From a virus, in the IMG/VR virus record IMGVR_UViG_3300008339_000377, positions 1 to 27,715 of that record: a DNA stretch of 27,715 nt; one strand, 5' to 3'. The notes beneath the pieces were generated by a model. That model was not told the DNA's origin. It was given only the letters and a program-made list of their open reading frames with translations, and did no database searches. Positions within the stretch are counted from its first letter, which is position 1. Every line of letters starts with the position of its first letter. Position numbers and translations under genes: made by a program. Below are positions 8,549 to 16,176 of this stretch, in pieces.

Positions 8549-8871
8549 TGGGTAGACAATATTATAATAGATATAATAATTTTATTTTAAATGGGGAACA
8601 AACTGTTGTTCCTTATATCACTCTACCGAGTAAGAGTACTGATAAAAGATATGTATATAAAGTTGCTCAAACAAGATTAGATAAATTATCTCAGCAATAT
8701 TACGGAGCGCCTTATTTTGGTTGGTTAATTTTAGTGGCAAATCCATTGTATGGAGGACAAGAATGGAGTATTCCTGATGGTTCTATATTGACAATTCCAT
8801 TTCCTTTAGTAGCTTCATTACAAGATTATAAAAATACATTAGACAACCACTTCTTCTATTATGGTAGATAA
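8548..8871 (+). CDS. 53: Baseplate wedge protein with LysM-like fold, gp53-like
   Basis: This 107-residue protein carries one clear domain at about residues 39-88. VAQTRLDKLSQQYYGAPYFG is followed by WLILVANPLYGG, then IPDGSILTIPFP. This is the LysM-like arrangement found in the T4 gp53 family (196 residues in T4) and in small LysM proteins encoded next to hub genes of contractile tails. In these systems the domain joins hub and wedges; direct sugar binding is not implied. The start overlaps the stop of the upstream gene (TAATG) and its end overlaps the hub gene by 11 bases, so the three genes are probably translationally coupled and made in matched amounts. Family assignment is good; the direct equivalence to gp53 is probable. 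Confidence 0.75.
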   Translation: MGRQYYNRYNNFILNGEQTVVPYITLPSKSTDKRYVYKVAQTRLDKLSQQYYGAPYFGWLILVANPLYGGQEWSIPDGSILTIPFPLVASLQDYKNTLDNHFFYYGR

Positions 8872-11800
8872 AATAGAAAACATTTTAGTTGAATTTGATT
8901 ACAACAACATTATTGTCGTTGACCCTAATAAAGTGGTTGACTTAGATGGTAATGTCAAAGAAAGATTTGTAAAACAGGAAGATTTAGTGATGTACGCTAA
9001 TTTAGAGTGTAAAGTATTACCAAGAACTAAGTTAGCGGTAGGTTCAGCAACTGATGATGCTATACAAACTGTATCAATCGCATCAATCAATTTTTTGAAT
9101 CCTGGTAATAAAACATTTATGGATAACGCCTATACCGATGAGATAACAGGTAAAGATACTATTCAAGGTAAAGGTGTTAATCAGGTTACTCAAAAACAAA
9201 TACAAAATCCTAAAAAAAGTGATGATTGGTATCTTAGACAAACATTATCTTCAGGGGGTAAAGACGGTGCAACTGACAATGGATTATTAGGGATAACTAA
9301 TATTTCAATCAATCAAAACCTATCTTTTATGCCAACCATTGATATCCAACTTGAGGACGTTAAAGGGAGGGCATTATTTGAAGGTGGTGATAATTCCCCA
9401 TACGCCGCATTTTTTAATTTACCATACCCTTTATTTAATTTAACTATTAAAGGTTTTTATGGGAAGGCGATAAAGTTGGCGTTAATGTTACAAACATTCA
9501 CCACTAGATACGATTCAAATGACGGTAATTTTAAAGTAAGTTTAAAATTTTATACTTACAAATATACTATTTTAAGTGAGATTACTATGGGTCACCTTAT
9601 TGCAACACCCCATATGTACAAATCAAGGTTAAAAGTTCAAACACAACAAGGAGGACCATCACAATTTTCTAAAATAGATAATCAAATAGTTGAAAAGGGT
9701 TATCAAAAAATTAAAGAAATGTATAATGAATATAAATCAAAAGGTTTAATACCTAATGATTTTCCTGAATTAACCATAGTTCAATTAAGAAATAATATTG
9801 AAAACTTTGTTAAAAATATTTTAGACTCGTTTACAAAACAAAATTTAGACCCAATTACTAATATTGATGATTATCAGGGAAAATTAAATGATTTTGAAAA
9901 AAAGGTTTTTCTATTTGTATCTGAAGGTAAGGGTTCTTGGTTTGACCAAAATATGGATAAAGTTAATTTCCTTGTCCTAAACAACGGTGATAAAATATAT
10001 ACGTTCAAAAAAGAGTTAGATAATAATAATGGTCAAGGTAAAATTAATGCTAAATCTGACCTTGATAAATTAATTACTGAATATAAAACAAAACTTTTAG
10101 AAAATAAGACCGTTGGTAAAGATGGTTCTTATACGATTAATGGTAAAACTAAAAAAATATCTATTCCTTTTAATATTAATAAAGAAACGTTTGGAGTTAC
10201 TGTAACACCTAACGATATTAAATGGACCGAAACTTATAGACAAGTAAAAAAAGTTAAAACAGAACCTACCGACGATGAATTAACTAAATTTAAAGACAGT
10301 TATAAATTTATAACTACTGAATGGTATAGATTTGAAGGTGTTAGTTCTTTTATGGACTTGACTGGTGTTATGGGTAAACAATTAAAAGTTTTTAGAGAGG
10401 AAATTGAAACTGAATTAACAATTGCGTTATCCGATTTATTACAAAGTAAAGATAATGGAATAGGGTTTGTACCTAATATTAGAAATGTTTTAGCGGTTAT
10501 ATTTGCCAATGGTGAGGCTTTTTTACGTTTAATGGATGAAGTTCACTATAAGGCTTGGCAAGTAAGAGAGGATAAATACAGAAAAGAAGCAATATTTGAT
10601 AAAGAAGTGTCAAGTGCTAGTCCTGATAATTTGGATTCGGGAACTGACGAAACTATTCCGATATATCCTTGGCCTCAATATATTGTATCAACTCCAGGTG
10701 AGAATGGTCAAGAAAAATTTGAAATACAATATCCTGGTGATTCTAAATTTGTTAGTAAAACAAAAGGGTATCTTTATGATGTTTGGCCTGAAGTAGAATT
10801 TGTTGAAGAATTTATTAGAGGTTATGTGGAAAGAACCACACCTCCTGCGGACCCAACCGCTGGTAATGATGAGACAACCGAAACTCAAAGAGTTTCATTT
10901 AATGCAATTGAATTCCCAACAACCGATGAAATCTTTTCAAATAAGGAGGAGGTTAAATTTATTTATGAAATATATGAAAGATTATTGGTGTATGATTACT
11001 ATACTAGATTAAGTCGTGTATATAATACCAATGAAGTTGATTCTATGGTCCAAAGCATTGCGGAAGCTGAGAGTGAAAACATACTTAAAAGTTTATCTAA
11101 TACAAATACGTTCTTAATTAAAACTCTAAAGGATTATAGTATTAACTCCGCTAATTTTTTATTAATATTAAGACATATCTCAAATGGAGGTACAGGACTT
11201 AATTGGCAAAATTTTATTAGAGGTATTTTTAATACGGTGTATATTAAGAATTTTGTAGATAATAATAGTTTTGATATACTTAATACTCAAGATTTTATTT
11301 CATCACCAATACCACTAACATCATTAAATAGTGAAAATAATTTAATTAAATATTTAACGGGGTCAACAACCTCAAATAAAGTTGATTTTACTGACTTATA
11401 CCCTTTTAGTAATTACAATTGGATTTTTAATAACTTGGCTAATGGAACCACCATATCAAGTATTGAATCCGCATTTAATACAACAAAAATATTAAATTAT
11501 GATGTTAGTAATAAAATCATTTCAAATTTTACACAAACTGATACTAAAGACCAAAAAAGACCAATTACTAATTTTGTGTGGAAAGAGAATGTTTTACCAT
11601 ATAATCCTGATATAAATCTAACATTAAAATCTTTTTATCAATCAAGAACGTATAAAAAACAGTTTTTAACTGAAGGTAATTTAAATTATTTAAATTATAG
11701 TGGTAATGTAACACCTAACCAAAGTGTTTCAATATTGAATACACCTTATTTTGTGAATGCCGTCCAAGAAGGGGTTGATAAATTTAGAAATTTTGATGAA

Positions 11801-14800
11801 TATCCATACAAGGTTCCTGCATACTTATTTTTAAATAGTTTACCTTTAGGTACGTTAAGAGAAAAATATAAAACTTACGAATCTAATTCACAAACTGATT
11901 TAGACTATATTTTTGCCACATTAAAAAAATTCGGTGCTATACATCGTTTACCATACGCTTGGATTCTAAAGTTAGGTTCGGTATGGCATAGATATAAAAC
12001 TTATGTTGAAACTAATGTTGATATACTAACACCTTCTTGGTCAGGATTTAATTATGTTAATAATTTTGACCCTGTAACTAATAACCCGACTAAAGATTAT
12101 GCTCTAACAATCAATGGTGGTAATTTTGATATTATATTAGAAAAAAATACAACAATTGGGGTTGATACCTCATCATTAATAAACGTTGGGTTTTATCCAA
12201 AAATGGTAAACGACTTTAACGTTTTTTATCAGGGATTTGAATTACTTTCGGGGTACACATCTGTTGATGTGCAAAATGCAATAACTTCAGGTTTAACATT
12301 AACATATGTATCTGAAGCGTTAATCGCTAAGTCACAAAATACTATAGGTAGTACCACGGCATCAACAAGGGATATAACTATAATACCTTGGAGTGTTTAT
12401 GTAAAAACATTTGATAATAATAGTTTTTATTTAATGCCTTCAGAAGGTTCATTAATTAACCAAACTATTGAAGAATGTTTTACATCTGAATCACAAAAAA
12501 TTGAAGTCACTGGTAATACCTCAATTTATAATGGTTCAGTTAGGTCTTTTTGGGCAGCACCTAACTATGGATATTTTGATGTTAATAAAATAGTAAAACC
12601 AACACCATTACAATATCTTAAACAAGTATTTTCAGGACAATCCGACCAAGAAAATTTCTCACTAAATTCTAGCTCAACAGGGTATACTGATATAAGTGAG
12701 ATGTTTACAGTATTTGAAAAAAATATTTTGGATAAGTTTGAACAAGAGTTTTTAAATTATTCTAAATCAGTATATGACACATTAAATGGTGATTATTTAA
12801 ATAATTTCCAGTCAATGATGAGAGAAATTGCTAAAGTACCAACACAAACAGGCAGTACTAATTACGATTTAGTTTTAAATATACAGGAAAAACAAAAAAC
12901 CAATATTAATAGTTTAATCAAAAACTTTTTAGAATTTGATAAATATATTAAATACGGTAATCCAAGTGGGTATGATAAAAAACTATTTTACACATTTTCT
13001 CAATTAGATGTTGTTGACCCATATGGTTGGTCTAATTACACAACACTAACACCAAATGCGTTACCTTATAATGGTGGGGGTATTACATTATCACAATCTA
13101 AAACAAATAATCCTGATGCTTGGAAAGCTTTAGAAACATACATAGGGTTCTCAACACTAAATAAATTAACGTATAGTAGTAATGGGTCTTATATTACAGA
13201 TTTCTTTATTGATTGTAATGTAGCATTTACTGAAGATAATGTGGTTACTTTTGCACCAATAATTAAACTCTATGCCGCTCAAAAATCTAAAGATAATACA
13301 TTAACATATGGTAAATTTATTACAGATATGACATTGTATTTAAATAATATTGATAGTTTCCAAGATAAAGTGATTAATAATTTAATGACAATCTTAAATA
13401 AACAATTACCTAATGTTAATAATAGTCCTGAGGCATTAGTCTCTTCTGACTTACAAGGACCTCAAAGTAAAGTTGAGTTATGGGAATCATTTAAAGCTAT
13501 AAATGATAAATGGATTTCGGGTAACGACTTTAAAGTTAAAACGTTATTTGAGGATATATTATTACTTGATAGGGCTAGTAGAAATATTGGTGATAAAATA
13601 TTAGTTGATGTTTATAAATTAAAAAATAGATTACAAAATATAATGGATTCACCTAAAGTGAGTATGTTAGTTTTTGTACAAACCATATTACAAGAGAATA
13701 ATTTTGTTGTTCATAATTTACCATCATATGTGAATTTTTATAATGTTCAAGATGTTAGTAAAAATCCTAAACCAAAACCTGAAGGAACATTAGAGTTTGC
13801 TAATACTTTATTTGGGACATTTTTAAATGTTGATTATAGAAATTCGGGGCCTAAAATGGTTTGTTATTATGCAGGTAAACCTAGTGAACAGTTAGATTTA
13901 AAAAATAATGTTGATTACCGATATAGAAACGACGCCTTTGATTTAAGAAGGTCAAGTGATAACCCATTAAATGAAAATTTAGTTGGTAAAAATGACTGGG
14001 ATAAATCAAACAAAGTTGTTGGATTTAATGTTGACATTGGTCCCCAAAATCAATCCATATTTTATGGGTTTATGGTTGACCAACAAAATTCTCAGTCTAC
14101 CGCTGAAGCCTTAGAAGTTATTAATCAAATGGCTAATCAAGCGGGAAATAGAGGAGGAAGTACACAGAGTGTGTCCCTATATAATTTGTATAAAAATAGA
14201 AGTTATACTTGTACTATTAGTATGATGGGTAATGCTCTGATACAGCCAACAATGTATTTCAACTTAAGACACGTACCAATGTTTAGTGGGCCCTATATGA
14301 TTCAAACTGTTGGTCATACAATTTCGCCAGGGTCGTTTGAAACTATTATCACAGGTATCAGACAACCAACGGCTTCTTTACCTAAGATTGAAAATTATAT
14401 CCAAACTTTAAAAAATAATTTATTACAAAATATTATTGAAAATAATAAAAAAGATAAAGAGGCTAAAGATAAACAAAATAAAGACGCAAGTGGTACCACG
14501 CAATCACAACAGGCTAAAATACAAGCAATTACTGGTGGCGACAAATCATTAACTCAACCACAAACTTGTACTCCGTCATCACCTTATAACACTTATTATA
14601 ATATAACACCAACTGTTTATGATGAAACATTTAGTTCTGTTAAAAGTGAGTTATCTAATGTGATTGTGGTAAGTAATGTTGATGGGTCTAAATTAAAATA
14701 CGTAATATTTGCGGCGTTATATGTTGAATCAGCTAACGGTAATCTCAAGTTTACTGCGTATGAAAATAATTTTGCGGGAGTAACGTTAACGTCAAAATGG

Positions 14801-15124
14801 GGTAGTGTTGAAACATATTTTAATAATAATAAACAATTTTTTTGTCAGACATCAGAAGGAGATAAAACAACTTTACCTTATGCTGTCTTTGATGATTTGT
14901 TTAATCATTTAAAGTTTTTAGTGGGTAGATGGAAAGATAGGATGACCTCTGATGTTGAAGTTAGTGCCCAATCAATTGCAAAATTTTTAATACTAAATAA
15001 TGTTACAATAAATGGTCCTAACACTAAAGATATAAGTGTCTATAATTCATACGATAGTACTAGATTAAAAAATCTTGAAACCAAAGTTCAAAAAGCTATT
15101 GATATTTATAACGCAACAAATTAA
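8861..15124 (+). CDS. Giant baseplate hub protein with C-terminal peptidoglycan hydrolase-like domain
   Basis: This 2087-residue protein is read as the hub at the tail tip. An N-terminal region (about 148-258) contains NLSFMPTIDIQLEDVKGRAL and FNLPYPLFNLTIKGFYGKAI, then strands consistent with a tube-like hub fold. Residues 260-1750 are long and unassigned, rich in Asn, Thr and aromatics. Residues 1781-1840 (CTISMMGNALIQPTMYFNLR, SGPYMIQTVGHTISPGSFET) match the C-terminal pattern of gp27/gpD-type hub proteins. A Lys/Gln-rich linker then leads to residues about 1900-2087, where LYVESANG with Glu1956, NNFAGV, a tryptophan and PYAVFDD resemble lysozyme-like glucosaminidases. The active site is therefore proposed as Glu1956. 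In T4 the equivalent lysozyme is on the gp5 spike; here it is fused to the hub. Start ATG 8861 overlaps the preceding gene. Hub role is likely; catalysis is inferred. Confidence 0.65.
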   Translation: MVDKIENILVEFDYNNIIVVDPNKVVDLDGNVKERFVKQEDLVMYANLECKVLPRTKLAVGSATDDAIQTVSIASINFLNPGNKTFMDNAYTDEITGKDTIQGKGVNQVTQKQIQNPKKSDDWYLRQTLSSGGKDGATDNGLLGITNISINQNLSFMPTIDIQLEDVKGRALFEGGDNSPYAAFFNLPYPLFNLTIKGFYGKAIKLALMLQTFTTRYDSNDGNFKVSLKFYTYKYTILSEITMGHLIATPHMYKSRLKVQTQQGGPSQFSKIDNQIVEKGYQKIKEMYNEYKSKGLIPNDFPELTIVQLRNNIENFVKNILDSFTKQNLDPITNIDDYQGKLNDFEKKVFLFVSEGKGSWFDQNMDKVNFLVLNNGDKIYTFKKELDNNNGQGKINAKSDLDKLITEYKTKLLENKTVGKDGSYTINGKTKKISIPFNINKETFGVTVTPNDIKWTETYRQVKKVKTEPTDDELTKFKDSYKFITTEWYRFEGVSSFMDLTGVMGKQLKVFREEIETELTIALSDLLQSKDNGIGFVPNIRNVLAVIFANGEAFLRLMDEVHYKAWQVREDKYRKEAIFDKEVSSASPDNLDSGTDETIPIYPWPQYIVSTPGENGQEKFEIQYPGDSKFVSKTKGYLYDVWPEVEFVEEFIRGYVERTTPPADPTAGNDETTETQRVSFNAIEFPTTDEIFSNKEEVKFIYEIYERLLVYDYYTRLSRVYNTNEVDSMVQSIAEAESENILKSLSNTNTFLIKTLKDYSINSANFLLILRHISNGGTGLNWQNFIRGIFNTVYIKNFVDNNSFDILNTQDFISSPIPLTSLNSENNLIKYLTGSTTSNKVDFTDLYPFSNYNWIFNNLANGTTISSIESAFNTTKILNYDVSNKIISNFTQTDTKDQKRPITNFVWKENVLPYNPDINLTLKSFYQSRTYKKQFLTEGNLNYLNYSGNVTPNQSVSILNTPYFVNAVQEGVDKFRNFDEYPYKVPAYLFLNSLPLGTLREKYKTYESNSQTDLDYIFATLKKFGAIHRLPYAWILKLGSVWHRYKTYVETNVDILTPSWSGFNYVNNFDPVTNNPTKDYALTINGGNFDIILEKNTTIGVDTSSLINVGFYPKMVNDFNVFYQGFELLSGYTSVDVQNAITSGLTLTYVSEALIAKSQNTIGSTTASTRDITIIPWSVYVKTFDNNSFYLMPSEGSLINQTIEECFTSESQKIEVTGNTSIYNGSVRSFWAAPNYGYFDVNKIVKPTPLQYLKQVFSGQSDQENFSLNSSSTGYTDISEMFTVFEKNILDKFEQEFLNYSKSVYDTLNGDYLNNFQSMMREIAKVPTQTGSTNYDLVLNIQEKQKTNINSLIKNFLEFDKYIKYGNPSGYDKKLFYTFSQLDVVDPYGWSNYTTLTPNALPYNGGGITLSQSKTNNPDAWKALETYIGFSTLNKLTYSSNGSYITDFFIDCNVAFTEDNVVTFAPIIKLYAAQKSKDNTLTYGKFITDMTLYLNNIDSFQDKVINNLMTILNKQLPNVNNSPEALVSSDLQGPQSKVELWESFKAINDKWISGNDFKVKTLFEDILLLDRASRNIGDKILVDVYKLKNRLQNIMDSPKVSMLVFVQTILQENNFVVHNLPSYVNFYNVQDVSKNPKPKPEGTLEFANTLFGTFLNVDYRNSGPKMVCYYAGKPSEQLDLKNNVDYRYRNDAFDLRRSSDNPLNENLVGKNDWDKSNKVVGFNVDIGPQNQSIFYGFMVDQQNSQSTAEALEVINQMANQAGNRGGSTQSVSLYNLYKNRSYTCTISMMGNALIQPTMYFNLRHVPMFSGPYMIQTVGHTISPGSFETIITGIRQPTASLPKIENYIQTLKNNLLQNIIENNKKDKEAKDKQNKDASGTTQSQQAKIQAITGGDKSLTQPQTCTPSSPYNTYYNITPTVYDETFSSVKSELSNVIVVSNVDGSKLKYVIFAALYVESANGNLKFTAYENNFAGVTLTSKWGSVETYFNNNKQFFCQTSEGDKTTLPYAVFDDLFNHLKFLVGRWKDRMTSDVEVSAQSIAKFLILNNVTINGPNTKDISVYNSYDSTRLKNLETKVQKAIDIYNATN

Positions 15125-15134
15125 AAAATGGTGA

Positions 15135-15142
15135 TATTTATA
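15135..15142 (+). promoter_or_regulatory. TATTTATA motif, candidate late promoter
   Basis: GTGATATTTATATAAAAA at 15131-15148 shares an exact 12-mer with the element before the tail tube gene and lies 14 bases before the ATG at 15157, immediately after the hub gene stop. This is one of the clearest pairs supporting a phage-specific promoter. Confidence 0.5.
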
Positions 15143-15156
15143 TAAAAACGTATATT

Positions 15157-15381
15157 ATGAACACGAAATTAATATTAGATAATTACTTAGGTAAGAATAC
15201 TAAGACAACGGAAAAAGATATGGGTGACGGTACTAAACAAGTATGTGATTTAGATACTGGTGATTGTTACACTATTAGAATGAAAGATGGATTAATTGAG
15301 AGAGTTGATAACACTCTTAATAAGAACAAAAAAATTCAAGTAGAAACTAAGAATGGAGTTAAACAATTATTAAATGGATAA
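15157..15381 (+). CDS. Small protein of unknown function
   Basis: This 74-residue protein is not recognised. It is hydrophilic and Lys/Asp/Asn/Thr-rich, with no membrane segment or signal peptide. A central CDLDTGDC motif (two cysteines six residues apart around acidic residues) lies within alternating short strands (KQVCDLDTGDCYTIRMKDGL), suggesting a small beta-hairpin protein. It follows its own TATTTAT element, so it is probably expressed late, and its end overlaps the next gene by 8 bases, suggesting coupled translation. A minor virion or assembly role is possible but is only inferred from position. Confidence 0.6.
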   Translation: MNTKLILDNYLGKNTKTTEKDMGDGTKQVCDLDTGDCYTIRMKDGLIERVDNTLNKNKKIQVETKNGVKQLLNG

Positions 15382-16081
15382 GGACATGAAGATAGATGTT
15401 AAAATTTTAAATGAGTTAAAAAGGTATAACTCAATCAATAATTACATTATGGAGCAAGATGCCGAATTACCTCCACCACCCGCTGGTGATGTACCACCAC
15501 CTGATGCAGGAATGGCACCCCCAGCACCTGATGCAGGAATGGCGCCTCCAGCACCTGATGCAGGAATGGCTCCTCCATCACCTGAAGCTGGTGCGGCACC
15601 TACAGGTCCTGTTGATGTTGCAAATGACCCTGACGTTGAAAAACTTGATGATAAAAAAGAAGAAAGTGATAAAGAAGAGTTAGAAATAACTGACTTAGTT
15701 AAATCACAAAAAAATGTTGAACAAAAACAAGAAGAATATTTTGAACAATTATTTGACCATTTAGGAAACCTTGAAAATAAGTTGGGTGAAATGGATAGTA
15801 TTGTTAACAAACTTAATGATTTAGAAGCTAAGATTGAAAAATATAGAACAAAATCACCTGAAGAAAAATTAGAACTAAGGTCTTTAGATTCGGGACCATT
15901 TAATCAAAAACTAACAGATTATTTTGAAGACAAAGAAGAAGACTTTGAAAAATTAGGGAGAGATGAATATATTTTAACAAAAGATGAAGTTGAAGAATTT
16001 TCACCTTCCGATATTAAACGTTCTTTCAGAAATTTTGAGGAGGACGAAACTGACTTGAATAACTTTAAACGACTACGATAA
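15374..16081 (+). CDS. Acidic Pro/Ala-rich repeat and coiled-coil protein, unknown function
   Basis: This 235-residue protein has three parts. A short N-terminal helix (DVKILNELKRYNSINNYIME) comes first. A Pro/Ala/Gly-rich segment follows with three tandem PDAGMAPPA units (residues 43-69) and a degenerate fourth. The rest is a highly acidic, helical, coiled-coil-like tail (about 90-160) with Lys/Glu-rich sequence to the end. IME at residues 25-27 fits the loose (I/L)-x-E rule of T4 prohead protease sites, so the N-terminus might be a cleaved capsid-targeting peptide; this is speculation. The start may be ATG 15374, overlapping the previous gene, or ATG 15386. It is the last gene before the terminator that separates structural and replication genes. 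It could be a virion, scaffold-type or assembly protein. Confidence 0.65.
   Translation: MDKDMKIDVKILNELKRYNSINNYIMEQDAELPPPPAGDVPPPDAGMAPPAPDAGMAPPAPDAGMAPPSPEAGAAPTGPVDVANDPDVEKLDDKKEESDKEELEITDLVKSQKNVEQKQEEYFEQLFDHLGNLENKLGEMDSIVNKLNDLEAKIEKYRTKSPEEKLELRSLDSGPFNQKLTDYFEDKEEDFEKLGRDEYILTKDEVEEFSPSDIKRSFRNFEEDETDLNNFKRLR
15500..15580 (+). repeat. Three tandem 27-bp coding repeats
   Basis: Three adjacent units at 15500-15526, 15527-15553 and 15554-15580 begin CCTGATGCAGGAATGGC and encode PDAGMAPPA, PDAGMAPPA and PDAGMAPPS. Differences are mostly at third codon positions. A diverged fourth unit (PEAGAAP) follows to about 15601. The array is in frame, so copy number can change without breaking the gene. 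Confidence 0.9.
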
Positions 16082-16086
16082 AAAAA

Positions 16087-16110
16087 AAACGGGTTTCGGC
16101 CCGTTTATTT
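16087..16110 (+). terminator. Rho-independent terminator before gp32
   Basis: AAACGGG (16087-16093) pairs with CCCGTTT (16100-16106) around a 6-base loop and is followed by ATTTT. A run of nine A residues precedes it, immediately after the stop of the upstream gene. It separates the late structural operon from the replication genes. Confidence 0.8.
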
Positions 16111-16155
16111 TGACTGACATATTTGACTGACAATAATTTTAATATTATACTTTAG
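16109..16155 (+). promoter_or_regulatory. Tandem TTTGACTGACA repeat with Bacteroidota-like promoter elements
   Basis: TTTGACTGACA occurs at 16109-16119 and again at 16122-16132. Each copy starts with TTTG, like the -33 element of Bacteroidota promoters. TTTG at 16109 lies 21 bases before TAATTTTA (16134-16141), and TTTG at 16122 lies 22 bases before TACTTTAG (16148-16155). Each downstream box matches TAnnTTTG at 7 of 8 positions or better. Two overlapping promoters, or one promoter plus an operator, would suit tight control of gp32. AT-rich DNA makes chance matches possible for the downstream boxes; the 11-bp repeat is less likely to be chance. Confidence 0.5.
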
Positions 16156-16176
16156 TAAACTTTTAATTTAATATAT

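Noticed and set aside
10596-11012. Two out-of-frame + strand readings of 66-70 codons within the hub gene
   Set aside because: They are shadows of the long hub frame, lack independent start signals and show no recognisable motif.
15500-15601. Short direct repeats considered as a CRISPR array
   Set aside because: Units are directly adjacent without spacers, stay in frame and code PDAGMAPPA; they are protein repeats.
15442-15810. Minus-strand reading frame rich in Ser, Gly and Ala (122 codons)
   Set aside because: It is the antisense of the Pro/Ala repeat and acidic regions of the + strand gene. It has no leader signals, its apparent repeats come from the coding repeat, and every other gene is on the + strand.
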